Assembly: GCF_901447155.2 (NCBI RefSeq)
Contig: NZ_LR588414.1
Coordinates: 62,001 to 126,000 of the forward strand
Reading direction: 5' to 3'
DNA length: 64,000 nucleotides
DNA from: Peptoniphilus catoniae
GTDB lineage: Bacteria > Bacillota > Clostridia > Tissierellales > Peptoniphilaceae
Under the pieces are notes generated by a model that did not search any database, was not told the DNA's origin, and saw nothing but the letters and a program-made list of their open reading frames with translations. Below, in pieces: positions 9,026 through 18,553 of this stretch (within the stretch, counting starts at the first letter, position 1; every line of letters starts with the position of its first letter). The position numbers were made by a program, and so were the translations under genes.

Positions 9026-9039
9026 ACTTCACTTTTTTT
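9012..9039 (+). terminator. Intrinsic terminator overlapping the trxB stop codon
   Basis: A 9-bp perfect stem (9012-9020 with 9027-9035) has a 6-base loop containing the stop codon, followed directly by a T run. Confidence 0.9.
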
Positions 9040-9100
9040 ATAGAAGATTTTAAGAAAGCTCTTTGTCAAAAACAAGTTTTATATTTAAGCTAACAAAGAT

Positions 9101-9129
9101 TTGAGTTATTTAAAATTATTTGCTATACT
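9101..9129 (+). promoter_or_regulatory. Sigma-A-type promoter of the serS T-box leader
   Basis: TTGAGT (9101-9106), a 17-base spacer and TATACT (9124-9129) preceded by TG, giving an extended -10. The predicted start is near 9136, just before Stem I of the T-box. Confidence 0.8.
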
Positions 9130-9135
9130 CTATAT

Positions 9136-9331
9136 ATTAAAAGTGAATTTATATAAAACTATGAAGAGAAGTAGTAGGCAAGCTAGATTTTAAGAGAGTC
9201 CGTGGCAGGTGAAAACGGATATTCGACCTTGTTGAATCCGTCTTGGAGTTTTTATTTGCTAAGTGAATCGAAAGATTAATTAGGGTGGCAACGCGGGTTC
9301 TCTCGTCCCTTGGGGATGGGGAGCTTTTTTT
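9136..9331 (+). promoter_or_regulatory. T-box riboswitch, Ser-specific, controlling serS
   Basis: The leader senses uncharged tRNA-Ser and then favours antitermination. The conserved T-box GGGTGGCAACGCGG lies at 9283-9296. Its TGGC can pair with the 3' GCCA of tRNA-Ser (G discriminator). Stem I has the AGTAGTA motif on the 5' side, a distal part with GAGAG and GGTGAAAACGG loops, and TGAATCC on the 3' side, giving specifier codon TCC (Ser). A terminator hairpin (roughly 9300-9324) followed by a T run ends the leader shortly before the serS Shine-Dalgarno sequence. Confidence 0.93.
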
Positions 9332-9346
9332 ATTGTGGAGGTAAAA

Positions 9347-10633
9347 ATGTTAGATATTAAATTTGTAAGGGAGAATCCCGAAAAGGTAAAAGAAAATATT
9401 AAAAAGAAGTTTCAGGATGAAAAGCTTCCTTTAGTTGATGAAGTTATTAAAATTGATGAAAGATTAAGAGAAGTAAAAACTAAAGGCGACGATTTAAGAG
9501 CAAAGAGAAATAAAACCTCTAAGGAAATTGGAGCCTATATGCAGAAAAAAGAAAAAGAAAAGGCTGAAGAAGCAAAGGCTGAGGTTAAAGAAATAAATGA
9601 CGAAATTCTTGCTCTTGAAACAGAAGAAAGAGAGCTTGCAGAAGATTTAAAGCAGAAAATGATGGTTATTCCTCAAATGATGGATTCTACAGTTCCTCTA
9701 GGTAAGGATGACAGTGAAAATGTCGAGCTTGAAAAGTTCGGAGAACCTATAGTGCCTGACTATGAAATCCCCTACCATGTGGATATTATGGAAAAATTTG
9801 ACGGAATAGATCTCGATGCTGCAAGAAAAACTTCAGGATCAGGCTTTTATTATTTAAAGGGAGATATAGCAAGGCTTCATTCATCAATTTTGTCCTATGC
9901 AAGGGACTTTATGATAGATAGAGGCTTCACCTATTATATTCCTCCTTTTATGATTCGCTCAAATGTTGTTACAGGAGTAATGAGCTTTAGCGAAATGGAA
10001 AATATGATGTATAAAATCGAAGGAGAAGACCTTTACTTAATAGGTACCAGTGAACATTCTATGATAGGTAAATTTATTGATACCATAACAGATGAAGCAA
10101 ATCTTCCTCAAACCCTTACCTCTTATTCACCTTGCTTTAGAAAAGAAGTGGGAGCTCACGGTATAGAAGAAAGAGGAGTTTACAGAATTCACCAATTTGA
10201 AAAGCAGGAAATGGTTGTAATATGTAAACCTGAAGACTCACCTTACTGGTATGATCAGTTATGGAACAACACAGTGGACTTTTTCAGATCTCTTGAGATT
10301 CCTGTAAGAACCCTTGAGTGCTGCAGCGGTGATCTTGCTGACTTAAAGGTTAAGTCCCTTGATGTTGAAGCTTGGAGTCCAAGACAAAAGAAGTATTTTG
10401 AAGTAGGTTCATGTTCAAATCTTGGAGATGCACAGGCAAGAAGACTTAATATAAGAATTAGAGGAGAAAACGGCAATTATTTGGCTCACACCCTTAACAA
10501 TACTGTTGTGGCTCCTCCAAGAATGCTTATAGCCTTTTTAGAAAACCTTCTTCAAGAAGATGGTTCAATAAAAATACCTGAGCCTTTACAACCTTACATG
10601 GGAGGAAAGACTAAGCTTGTAGCAAATAAATAA
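9347..10633 (+). CDS. serS: Seryl-tRNA synthetase (428 aa)
   Basis: Class II synthetase that charges tRNA-Ser. Residues from about 1 to 110 form the long coiled-coil arm rich in Lys and Glu that grips the tRNA-Ser long variable arm. The catalytic core follows: motif 2 region PCFRKEVGAHGIEERG...IHQFEKQE and motif 3 near the end (HTLNNTVVAPPRMLIAFLEN). The ATG at 9347 is preferred over the in-frame GTG at 9335 because TGGAGG (9336-9341) is ideally placed for it. Expression is under the T-box leader upstream. Confidence 0.96.
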   Translation: MLDIKFVRENPEKVKENIKKKFQDEKLPLVDEVIKIDERLREVKTKGDDLRAKRNKTSKEIGAYMQKKEKEKAEEAKAEVKEINDEILALETEERELAEDLKQKMMVIPQMMDSTVPLGKDDSENVELEKFGEPIVPDYEIPYHVDIMEKFDGIDLDAARKTSGSGFYYLKGDIARLHSSILSYARDFMIDRGFTYYIPPFMIRSNVVTGVMSFSEMENMMYKIEGEDLYLIGTSEHSMIGKFIDTITDEANLPQTLTSYSPCFRKEVGAHGIEERGVYRIHQFEKQEMVVICKPEDSPYWYDQLWNNTVDFFRSLEIPVRTLECCSGDLADLKVKSLDVEAWSPRQKKYFEVGSCSNLGDAQARRLNIRIRGENGNYLAHTLNNTVVAPPRMLIAFLENLLQEDGSIKIPEPLQPYMGGKTKLVANK

Positions 10634-10644
10634 AAAGATTTAAA

Positions 10645-10680
10645 AATATGGTCTCCTTATGGAGATCATATTTATTGATT
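10645..10680 (+). terminator. Probable intrinsic terminator after serS
   Basis: Imperfect 12-bp stem (10645-10656 with 10661-10672, with G-U pairs) around a TTAT loop, then moderately T-rich sequence. Confidence 0.65.
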
Positions 10681-10696
10681 TTAGATAGGAGATTGT

Positions 10697-11638
10697 ATGG
10701 AATACTTCGGCTTGGGAATAAGTGCTATTTTTCCAATATTTTTAGTATTGTTCCTAGGATATTTTTTAAAGGTTTTAGGATTTATAGATGAGAACTTTAC
10801 AGCTAAGGGCACTAAAATAATTTTTTATTTTATTTTGCCCTGTACTCTCTTTTTCGATATAAGGGATTCGGAATTAAAGTCCTTTGATAGGGCATATATA
10901 GTCTATATTTTGCTTGGAGTCTGTGCTATTTATGGCATTACCTGGTTTGTAGCTAAGCACTTTATAAAGGACAGAAGGAAGCTTTCCGCCTTTGTTCACT
11001 GTGCCTACAGGTCCAACTTTATCTTTATAGGAGTGCCTATTCTTGATGCTATAACAGACAGTTATGATATGGATCCGGTTATAGCGGTTTTTATGTTCGG
11101 CATAGTACTTTACAACTTTCTTGCCATTGTTCTTCTTACTTATTATGGTGAAGATGAGATAAACTTTAAGGAGTTTTTCTATAAGGTTGTTAAAAATCCC
11201 ATGATAATTACTATTATAGTAGGGATGCTTGCAAGAAAATACAATATTTATATTTATCAGGGAGTGGAAGACGCTATGCACATGATAGGCAAAATTGCCA
11301 GCCCTTTTTCCCTTATACTGGTGGGATCATCTCTTAATTTTTCAAAAGATACAAAGGACATGGGTCTTGCTATAGGCTCAGCTTTTATAAAAGACGTTTT
11401 AGGAGCTCTTATACTTGTTCCTATAGCATATTTTTTAGGCTTCAGTAATGATCAGATACTTGTTGCCTATGTATATTTTGCAACACCCTGTGCAGTAAAC
11501 TGTTTTGTAATGGGAAGAAGTATGGGATCAGACGGCGAACTTACATCAAAGATAATCACAGCCTCTTTTGTTATGTCAATATTTTCCTATGCAGTTGGAA
11601 TTGCGCTTCTTCAATATTTCGGCATAGTAGCGGTCTAG
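10697..11638 (+). CDS. AEC-family (auxin efflux carrier-like) transporter (313 aa)
   Basis: Integral membrane carrier with about ten hydrophobic segments and short loops. The N-terminal PIFLVLFLGYFLK, the YRSNFIFIGVPI segment and the C-terminal PCAVNCFVMGRSMG region are typical of the AEC family (MleP/MdcF/YwkB group). Family members move malate, malonate or other organic acids, but the substrate cannot be read from sequence. The S-box promoter of metK begins 4 bases after its stop, so it is transcriptionally separate from metK. Confidence 0.8.
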   Translation: MEYFGLGISAIFPIFLVLFLGYFLKVLGFIDENFTAKGTKIIFYFILPCTLFFDIRDSELKSFDRAYIVYILLGVCAIYGITWFVAKHFIKDRRKLSAFVHCAYRSNFIFIGVPILDAITDSYDMDPVIAVFMFGIVLYNFLAIVLLTYYGEDEINFKEFFYKVVKNPMIITIIVGMLARKYNIYIYQGVEDAMHMIGKIASPFSLILVGSSLNFSKDTKDMGLAIGSAFIKDVLGALILVPIAYFLGFSNDQILVAYVYFATPCAVNCFVMGRSMGSDGELTSKIITASFVMSIFSYAVGIALLQYFGIVAV

Positions 11639-11641
11639 ACC

Positions 11642-11670
11642 TTTACAAAAGATATTTAAACTGTTATAAT
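11642..11670 (+). promoter_or_regulatory. Promoter of the metK SAM riboswitch transcript
   Basis: TTTACA (11642-11647), a 17-base spacer and a perfect TATAAT (11665-11670). The predicted start is about 10 bases before the riboswitch P1 helix. Confidence 0.85.
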
Positions 11671-11687
11671 CAAGTCAACTTAATATG

Positions 11688-11819
11688 AGCCTTATTAAGA
11701 GTGGTGGAGTGAATGGGCACGATGAAACCCGGCAACCTTTTAAAGGTGCCAAATCCCACAGAGAGCTTCTCTGAAAGATGAGGTTATTGTCTTCTCCAAG
11801 CTCCCTTGGAGATTTTTTT
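11688..11819 (+). promoter_or_regulatory. SAM-I (S-box) riboswitch with terminator, controlling metK
   Basis: The aptamer core shows AAGAGTGGTGGAG, the conserved GATGAAACCCGGCAACC and the CCAAATCCC junction. P1 can form between 11690-11695 and 11778-11783. A terminator hairpin (11793-11800 with 11805-11812) is followed by seven T. High S-adenosylmethionine should stabilise the aptamer and terminate transcription before metK. Confidence 0.97.
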
Positions 11820-11854
11820 ATTGGAGAATCAAGTAGTTTTATATAGGAGGAAGA

Positions 11855-13027
11855 ATGAAAAATAAAATATTTACTTCAGAATCTGTAACTGAAGGACATC
11901 CTGATAAGGTATGCGACCAAATTTCAGATGCAATATTAGATGCTATACTTAAAGAAGATGACAATGCAAGAGTTGCCTGCGAAACCTTAGCAACGACAGG
12001 ACTTGTTTTAATTTCAGGTGAAATAAGCACAAATACTTATGTGGATTTTACAAGTATTGTTAGAGACACTATAAGGGAAATCGGATATGACAGGGCAAAA
12101 ATAGGTTTTGATGCTGATACCTGTAGCGTACTTTCAGCAATAAAGGAGCAATCTCCAGATATCGCTATGGGAGTAAACAGATATAAGGAAGGCAATGTAG
12201 ACGAATTTGACAGTTTCGGAGCAGGAGATCAGGGAATGATGTTCGGCTATGCAACAGATGAAACAAAGTCCCTTATGCCTATGCCAATTGATCTTGCTCA
12301 CAAACTTGCAAGGCAGCTTGCCAAGGTTAGAAAGGAAAATGTACTTGAATATTTAAGACCTGATGGCAAAACTCAAATAAGTATTGAGTACGAAAATGAT
12401 AAGCCTAAGAGAATTGAAAATGTTGTAGTATCCACTCAGCATAGGGCGGATGTTCCTATAGAACAGCTTAGAGAAGAAGTTAAAAGGGAAGTAATAGATA
12501 AAATAATTCCTCAAAACATGGTGGATAAGGATACAAAATATTGGATAAACCCTACAGGAAGATTTGTTATGGGAGGCCCTATGGCTGATACAGGTCTTAC
12601 AGGAAGAAAAATAATTGTAGACAGCTACGGAGGATTTAGCAGACACGGTGGCGGAGCTTTTTCAGGCAAGGATCCTACAAAGGTTGACAGATCAGCCTCT
12701 TACTATGCAAGGTACATTGCAAAAAATATAGTTGCAGCAGGTCTTGCTAAAAAATGCGAATTGGGACTTGCCTATGCCATAGGAGTTACAAGACCTATCT
12801 CTATTTATGTAAACACTTTCGGCACGGGACTTTTAAAAGATGAAGACCTTGCAAATATTATTAATGAAAACTTTGATGCGAGACCGGGAGCCATCATTAA
12901 AAATCTTAAACTTTTTAGACCTATTTACAAACAAGTAGCAAGCTATGGGCACTTTGGAAGAGATGACTTGGATCTTCCTTGGGAAAAAACCGACAAGGTG
13001 GAAAAGCTAAAGACCTACCTTAAATAA
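11855..13027 (+). CDS. metK: S-adenosylmethionine synthetase MetK (390 aa)
   Basis: Makes SAM from methionine and ATP; a tetrameric cytoplasmic enzyme. Signatures: start [20 protein letters not shown], the hexapeptide-like [12 protein letters not shown] (methionine site) and the P-loop-like [17 protein letters not shown]. Full length. AGGAGG sits 7 bases before the ATG. The SAM-I riboswitch upstream gives direct end-product control. Confidence 0.97.
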   Translation: MKNKIFTSESVTEGHPDKVCDQISDAILDAILKEDDNARVACETLATTGLVLISGEISTNTYVDFTSIVRDTIREIGYDRAKIGFDADTCSVLSAIKEQSPDIAMGVNRYKEGNVDEFDSFGAGDQGMMFGYATDETKSLMPMPIDLAHKLARQLAKVRKENVLEYLRPDGKTQISIEYENDKPKRIENVVVSTQHRADVPIEQLREEVKREVIDKIIPQNMVDKDTKYWINPTGRFVMGGPMADTGLTGRKIIVDSYGGFSRHGGGAFSGKDPTKVDRSASYYARYIAKNIVAAGLAKKCELGLAYAIGVTRPISIYVNTFGTGLLKDEDLANIINENFDARPGAIIKNLKLFRPIYKQVASYGHFGRDDLDLPWEKTDKVEKLKTYLK

Positions 13028-13071
13028 TAAAAGCTTTTAGTCGGTAGATTTTATTAATAATAATGTAATAC

Positions 13072-13109
13072 AATATACAGGGGACATTTGTTTCCTGTAT
13101 ATTTTTTTG
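13072..13109 (+). terminator. Intrinsic terminator between metK and recD2
   Basis: A 10-bp perfect stem (13072-13081 with 13094-13103) and T run (13102-13108) end 11 bases before the recD2 start codon. It therefore lies upstream of the recD2 Shine-Dalgarno site and could also attenuate recD2 read-through. Confidence 0.85.
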
Positions 13110-13119
13110 GCGGTGGACT

Positions 13120-15309
13120 ATGATTGAAATAAAAGCTGTTATTGAAAGAATTATATATAGAAACGAAGACAACGGCTACACTATAGCAAGAGTAAACTCT
13201 GAGGATGAAGATCTTGTTGTAGTGGGAAACTGTATGGAGATTAAAACCTCCATGGAGTATATCTTTAGGGGAGATTTCGTTTTTCATAAAAAATACGGAG
13301 AGCAATTTAAATTTGAAGACCTTGAAGAGATTCTACCTAAGTCTCAAACAGGAATAATAAATTATCTTTCATCAGGGGTCATTCCTTTTATAGGGGAAAA
13401 AACCGCCAAGGCTATAGTGGATAAGTTTAAGGAAGAAAGTTTAACTATTATTGAAAATAATCCTGATAGGCTTCTTGAAATTGAAGGAATAGGAGAATTT
13501 AAGCTTGAAAAGATAAAATCAAGTCTTGAGAAAAATAAGGGACTTAGAAAACTTATTATATTTTTAACTTCCTACGGTTTATCCTCCTCCTATGCGATAA
13601 AAATTTATAAAAGCTATGGAGAAGATTCAATTAGCCTTATCAAAGAAAATCCTTATAAGCTTGCTGAAGATATAAGGGGAATAGGTTTTAAAAAGGCTGA
13701 TGAAATTGCTATAAGGCTTGGAAATGTAGATCCTTCCTTTAGGGCTAAGGCAGCACTTAAATATACTCTTTTTCTTGCAGCTCTTGAAGGTCACAGCTAC
13801 CTTCCCCAAGAAGAACTTTTAAAAAGGACTGAGAAGCTTTTAAATATAGATGAGAAGAGTTTAAGGGAGGAAGTGATTAAACTCACCTTTGATGATAGAT
13901 TCTTTATAGAAAGAAATGAAGAAGGAGATTTTGATTGTTACTATGCTCCCTACCTACAGGCCGAAAACTATATTAGCGGCAAAATAAAGTCCATGCTTAA
14001 ATATCCCTATGAAAAGGTAAAGAATCTTGATCAATTAATAGATAAGGTTGAGGGAAGACAAAATTTAAAATTTGCGGCAAATCAAATTAAGGCGGTAAAG
14101 GAGTCTGTGGAAAACGGGATTTTAATTATTACAGGAGGACCCGGAACAGGTAAGACCACAACTTTAAAGGCCATTATAGAAGTTTTTGAGCTACTTGAAA
14201 AATCAGTTAAGTTGGCAGCGCCTACAGGAAGAGCGGCAAAAAGAATGAAAGAAGCTACTATGAGAGAGGCTATGACTATCCACAGACTTTTGGAAATAGG
14301 CTTCAGCTCCGATGACAGATTAAATTACGGCTATGAGGAAGAAACAACTTTAGATTGTGACGTTTTAATAGTAGATGAGGTTTCCATGGTAGATCTTATT
14401 CTTATGAATACTCTTTTAAAATCAGTAAAGGAAGGGACAAGACTTATATTGGTAGGAGATAGAGATCAATTACCTTCAGTTGGTGCGGGAAATGTTTTAA
14501 AGGACCTTATTGAATCAGATAAGGTTCCCTTGGTCAATTTAGATGAAATTTTCAGACAATCTGAGGAATCTATGATTATAAAAAACGCCCATCTTATTAA
14601 CAAGGGTAAAATGCCTGAAATTACAAATTCCAAAGATTTCTTTATGATAAATGAGCCTGATCAGTTAAAAACAAGTGAAATAATAGCAGACTTAGTTAAC
14701 AGGCGGCTACCGGACTATTACGGTATTGATAAAAAAGACATTCAGGTTCTTTGTCCTATGAAAAAAGGACCTGTGGGAGTTAAAAATTTAAATGATAAAT
14801 TACAGACCCTTTTAAATCCCAAGGGTGATGAAGTAAAATACGGAGATAATATTTTCAGGGTAGGGGACAAGGTAATGCACACTAAAAACAACTACAACCT
14901 TGAGTATAAAATAGAATCCGACTTTTATTTAGAAGAAGGAGAGGGAGTTTTTAACGGAGATATAGGCTACATCGAAAAGATAGACAAGGAAGAAAAGGAA
15001 GTCTATGTAAGGTATGATGATGTAAAGCTTGTAAAGTATGAGTATGAGGACTTAGATGAGCTTATGCTTGCCTACGCCTCCACAATTCACAAATCTCAAG
15101 GGTCAGAGTTTGACGTTGTTATTATTCCCCTTCACTTCGCTCCTCCCATTCTTTTAACAAGAAATTTAATTTATACCGCCATTACAAGAGCTAAAAAGCT
15201 GGTGGTGTTAGTTGGGGAATACAAATATTTAAAAATAATGGTGGATAACAATACAATATCTAAAAGATATTCAAGGTTAAAGGAAAGATTACAGGATGAA
15301 AGCAATTAA
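13120..15309 (+). CDS. recD2: ATP-dependent DNA helicase RecD2 (729 aa)
   Basis: SF1B 5'-3' helicase of the RecD2 (RecBC-independent) type, involved in repair and replication-fork maintenance. An OB-like N-terminal domain is followed by helix-hairpin-helix repeats (GEKTAKAIVDKF, IEGIGEFKLEKI, IRGIGFKKADEI). The helicase core has Walker A GGPGTGKTTT near residue 339, Walker B LIVDEVSMVD, GDRDQLPSVGAGNVL, and motif VI region STIHKSQGSEF...NLIYTAITRAKK. Full length for the family. Overlaps comFC by 14 bases, an association common in Firmicutes. Confidence 0.95.
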   Translation: MIEIKAVIERIIYRNEDNGYTIARVNSEDEDLVVVGNCMEIKTSMEYIFRGDFVFHKKYGEQFKFEDLEEILPKSQTGIINYLSSGVIPFIGEKTAKAIVDKFKEESLTIIENNPDRLLEIEGIGEFKLEKIKSSLEKNKGLRKLIIFLTSYGLSSSYAIKIYKSYGEDSISLIKENPYKLAEDIRGIGFKKADEIAIRLGNVDPSFRAKAALKYTLFLAALEGHSYLPQEELLKRTEKLLNIDEKSLREEVIKLTFDDRFFIERNEEGDFDCYYAPYLQAENYISGKIKSMLKYPYEKVKNLDQLIDKVEGRQNLKFAANQIKAVKESVENGILIITGGPGTGKTTTLKAIIEVFELLEKSVKLAAPTGRAAKRMKEATMREAMTIHRLLEIGFSSDDRLNYGYEEETTLDCDVLIVDEVSMVDLILMNTLLKSVKEGTRLILVGDRDQLPSVGAGNVLKDLIESDKVPLVNLDEIFRQSEESMIIKNAHLINKGKMPEITNSKDFFMINEPDQLKTSEIIADLVNRRLPDYYGIDKKDIQVLCPMKKGPVGVKNLNDKLQTLLNPKGDEVKYGDNIFRVGDKVMHTKNNYNLEYKIESDFYLEEGEGVFNGDIGYIEKIDKEEKEVYVRYDDVKLVKYEYEDLDELMLAYASTIHKSQGSEFDVVIIPLHFAPPILLTRNLIYTAITRAKKLVVLVGEYKYLKIMVDNNTISKRYSRLKERLQDESN

Positions 15310-15916
15310 AGAGAGATGCCTTTTTTGCGATGATATAAATGTTTATAGCTATGGACTCTGTAGGTCATGTTTTGAAAACTTAAATTTTGATTCTCACTTT
15401 CCCTTTAAGCTTTCAAATCTTGATAGGATTGTGGTGGGAGTTGAATATGTAGGTATGATTAGAAAAATAATATCCGATTTTAAGTTTAGAGATAAGGTCT
15501 ACTACTATAAGCTTTTTTCGGAAATTTTAACTGAAAAATTATTTGCTGAATCCTTATCCAAGGACTACAAGCAAATAACCTATGTTCCTATGCACATTAA
15601 GGATTTAAAAAAACGGGGTTACAATCAGTCTAAGCTTATAGCTCAGGGAATATGTGACAACACCTTAATGGATCTTATAGAGCCTGCAAGAAAAATTAAG
15701 CTTACTAAGGAGCAGGTTAAGACTGAAAGTACAGAGGAAAGGCTGACAAATATTAAAGGAGCCTTTAAAGGGACGGAGCCTCTTAGCGGCGGGATAATTA
15801 TAGTTGATGATGTTATTACCACCGGGGCAACGGTAAATGAACTTGCCGGTGTTTTAAAGTCTATGGGGGCAAAAAAAGTAGCTGCTTTAGTAGCAGCTAG
15901 TCCTCAAAATCTTTAA
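15296..15916 (+). CDS. comFC: ComF-family phosphoribosyltransferase-like protein (206 aa)
   Basis: Late-competence-type protein linked to DNA uptake and repair. The N-terminus holds a four-Cys zinc site (CLFC at residues 8-11 and CRSC at 23-26). The C-terminus has the phosphoribosyltransferase loop IIIVDDVITTGATVNEL. A conserved KRGYNQSKLIAQGI segment precedes it. Translationally coupled to recD2. No comFA-type helicase is visible nearby. The last 20 bases overlap the convergent YihY gene. Confidence 0.9.
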   Translation: MKAIKERCLFCDDINVYSYGLCRSCFENLNFDSHFPFKLSNLDRIVVGVEYVGMIRKIISDFKFRDKVYYYKLFSEILTEKLFAESLSKDYKQITYVPMHIKDLKKRGYNQSKLIAQGICDNTLMDLIEPARKIKLTKEQVKTESTEERLTNIKGAFKGTEPLSGGIIIVDDVITTGATVNELAGVLKSMGAKKVAALVAASPQNL

Positions 15917-16829
15917 GAAGGTTTTTAAAAAAGGATTCATGCCTTGGCCATTTATTAGTTGTCTTAAAGTTTTTCATGGAGAATATAACTCCATTAACTT
16001 CAGCACCTAGAAGAAGAATTATGGACATAAGCCACATCCACACCAGTAAAATAATAATACCGGCAAGGGATCCATAGGTAATGGAATAGTTGGCGAAATT
16101 GTTTACATAATTTCCGAAAATTTGAGACACGAATATGGAAACAAAAGTTGTAAAAATGGCACCGGGTAAGGCGGTTTTGTAGGATATAAGTTTTCTTGCA
16201 CTTTTATTGGGGGCGAGCCCGTAAAGAAGAGCCAAGGTAATTATCATGTAAGCTACAGTTATAAGTATTGCCAAGGTGTGGATTAATTGCCTTGTTTCGC
16301 TTTCTATTTTAAAATATTTAGACAGGCTTTCTACAATAACCTTGCCGAAAACTTGAGTTGTCATAAGCATAATAACCATAATTAAAATAGCTAGGGTAAA
16401 AATTAGCGACAAGAACCTCTCCTTAATAAAACCTCTGTCATCTTTAAAGCCATAGGCAAGACTTATGTTTTTCATTATCTTATGGAGAATGTTTGATGCG
16501 GTAAAAAGCACCATAATAATTGAAAAGGACAAAAGGCTTGAAGAAGAGTAGGTGTTTATTTCGTTTATAAAGCTATCAACTATTATTGCAATATTTCCAG
16601 GTAGATAGCTTATCAGCCCTTCAAGTGACTCAGAAGTTAAAATATTTGTATAGTTAATAATATTTAAAAGGGCAATAAGAAATGGAAAGATTGACAAAAT
16701 CGCAAAATACACCAAGGAGGCTCCAATTTCAGTAATCCTATGGTCAACAAATCTATAAATAAATTTATCTATAAAGACAAAGAGCTTATTGTCTTTATTT
16801 TTATATAAAAATTTTTTGAATTTTATCAT
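15897..16829 (-). CDS. YihY/virulence factor BrkB-family membrane protein (310 aa)
   Basis: Polytopic inner-membrane protein of the YihY/BrkB family, once misannotated as ribonuclease BN; function still uncertain. Typical features: a basic cytoplasmic start, GASLVYFAILSIFPFLIALLN in the first membrane segment, a conserved TASNILHKIMKNISLAYG segment, and GSLAGIIILLVWMWLMSIILL near the end, with about six membrane segments in all. ATG at 16829 is chosen because AGAGGTG precedes it; an in-frame start 21 bases upstream lacks one. It is the last gene of a leftward three-gene group. Confidence 0.85.
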   Translation of the reverse strand: MIKFKKFLYKNKDNKLFVFIDKFIYRFVDHRITEIGASLVYFAILSIFPFLIALLNIINYTNILTSESLEGLISYLPGNIAIIVDSFINEINTYSSSSLLSFSIIMVLFTASNILHKIMKNISLAYGFKDDRGFIKERFLSLIFTLAILIMVIMLMTTQVFGKVIVESLSKYFKIESETRQLIHTLAILITVAYMIITLALLYGLAPNKSARKLISYKTALPGAIFTTFVSIFVSQIFGNYVNNFANYSITYGSLAGIIILLVWMWLMSIILLLGAEVNGVIFSMKNFKTTNKWPRHESFFKNLLKDFED

Positions 16830-16867
16830 GTTCACCTCTTTTACAAACAATTAAGCAAAAGGAAATT

Positions 16868-18553
16868 CTATTTCATATAGTCTTCTATGTTAATTGTATT
16901 ACCATCTACTAAGTTATTTTTATAGCTTTTAAAAATTCTTTGTCCAGTTTCAGTAAAGCTTACAAGATTGCCCTCTAAACTTACAAGGTTAAGATCAGCT
17001 AAGGTATCAATTAAAAACCTATTTCTTTTTTTTATTTCCATATCAGTTATATCAAGAGGAGATTTTTTTTCAAGCCTATTTAAAAGACACTTTAAATCTT
17101 TAAAATAGTTTTCTATTTTGTAAGGCCTTAAGAATAAATTTAAAAAATTTTTATTTAATAAATAGTGTAAAAATATAGCGAACTGTTCCTCTAAATCTAA
17201 AAATAAAAATTGATTTAATTTACTTGTAAAACTTATTTCCCTTGAGTCAAGCTTAATCATTTTCTTAATATTTAAAAAATTAAAGAAAAAATTAATTAAA
17301 GGATAGTGACTTTGATTAGGCCTTTTTACCTCTTTAGCAGGCTTAAGAGTAAGATTTTTTGCAATAAGATAAACCCCGGCATCAGTTATAGCCTGGGAGG
17401 ATTTTTTAGCTGTAATTTCAGGTAGGCTGAGCATATCAACAAAGGCACCGAATTTGTCTATAAGATTAAAGTAGAAGGGTTCATCCAGCAGAGACAAAAT
17501 CTTTTCATCAAAATAAAATCCTTCAGTAGAGTTTTCAAGATTGTTAAGATAAATAAATATATTTTCAGAAATTTCATTTAGTTCTTCATAAGGTTTTTTA
17601 AATCTGTCAGAGTATTTTAGAGCATAATTATAAAAATCTCTAAGGGATAAAACCGCCTTTTTAAATTGTGATGAGTTAAGGAAGGCTCCCTTCAAAGCTG
17701 CATCCTTAATTATATCTATAAAGCTGAATTTGCTGAAATCTGAAAAATTTAAGGACTTGTTATTAAGAAAGCCCTCTAAGACACTAAATATATATATAAG
17801 CTCATCCTCATTAAGGGAGTTTTTTGCTTGAGAGATTTTAGAAAACCTTTCAAAAATTTCAAGATCTTCATTTGAAAAGAAATAATTTTTAATTTCCTCT
17901 TTCTTATGTTCAAAAATTATCTCCTCATCTATGTCAAAAAGCTCCGCCATAGTTATCATATAGGCTAAAAACAAATCCGGAAAAGATTTTTTAAGAATTA
18001 AAATTTTTTCTTTCCTTGTCTTTGACTCTAAATTATTTGAAGCCTTAAACAAATTTGAAAGGGAAGTTAAAAAGCTTTCCCTTTCATCATCTTTAAAGGT
18101 TGAGATTTTATCTAAAATAAATTTATAACCATCTATTTCAATTATTCTTACAAAAAGACTTTCTCCCTTTTTAAAATCAGGATCTTCATTATAAATTTCA
18201 AAGTCTTCTTTTAAGAAGTCATCATAAACTAAACTTTTTTTATTTTGAGCAAGATTAACTCTTATAAGGGTCGGGTAGGATTCAAGGAGTCCCTTGGCTA
18301 TGGAGGATATATAGGACTCATTAAAAACCCCTGTGAAAAAAGATTTAATATGTTTTTGTAAAAGGCCTACATCTTTATTTATATCCAGTGCAAAATGAGA
18401 TTTTATAAATTTTTCTTCTTTAAGAATTTCTAAAAGATTAAAAAATTCATCATTGTTATCATTTACAATTTTTATAAATTTGTCCATGTTAAAATAAAAA
18501 TTCTTTGCCATTAAAAATTTGTTACGGGCAACTAGAAGCTTTATATCATTCAT
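16868..18553 (-). CDS. Unknown 561-aa cytoplasmic protein, possible winged-helix tail
   Basis: I do not recognise this protein. It is rich in Lys, Glu, Phe and Leu, appears largely alpha-helical, and has no signal peptide and no convincing membrane segment. The last 60-70 residues (DITDMEIKKRNRFLIDTLAD to the FTETGQRIFKSY region) look like a winged helix: a helical pair, then a short strand-turn-strand ending ETGQRI. The start at 18553 has GGAGAG at good distance; two upstream in-frame starts are too close to it. It overlaps the ArAE-type gene by 8 bases (ATGAATGA), so the two are coupled. Confidence 0.6.
   Translation of the reverse strand: MNDIKLLVARNKFLMAKNFYFNMDKFIKIVNDNNDEFFNLLEILKEEKFIKSHFALDINKDVGLLQKHIKSFFTGVFNESYISSIAKGLLESYPTLIRVNLAQNKKSLVYDDFLKEDFEIYNEDPDFKKGESLFVRIIEIDGYKFILDKISTFKDDERESFLTSLSNLFKASNNLESKTRKEKILILKKSFPDLFLAYMITMAELFDIDEEIIFEHKKEEIKNYFFSNEDLEIFERFSKISQAKNSLNEDELIYIFSVLEGFLNNKSLNFSDFSKFSFIDIIKDAALKGAFLNSSQFKKAVLSLRDFYNYALKYSDRFKKPYEELNEISENIFIYLNNLENSTEGFYFDEKILSLLDEPFYFNLIDKFGAFVDMLSLPEITAKKSSQAITDAGVYLIAKNLTLKPAKEVKRPNQSHYPLINFFFNFLNIKKMIKLDSREISFTSKLNQFLFLDLEEQFAIFLHYLLNKNFLNLFLRPYKIENYFKDLKCLLNRLEKKSPLDITDMEIKKRNRFLIDTLADLNLVSLEGNLVSFTETGQRIFKSYKNNLVDGNTINIEDYMK

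Noticed and set aside
10874-11281. 135-codon minus-strand frame inside the AEC transporter gene
   Set aside because: Antisense to conserved membrane segments; composition is that of a mirrored hydrophobic gene.
12353-12646. Minus-strand frame inside metK
   Set aside because: Shadow of a highly conserved enzyme; no start signal.
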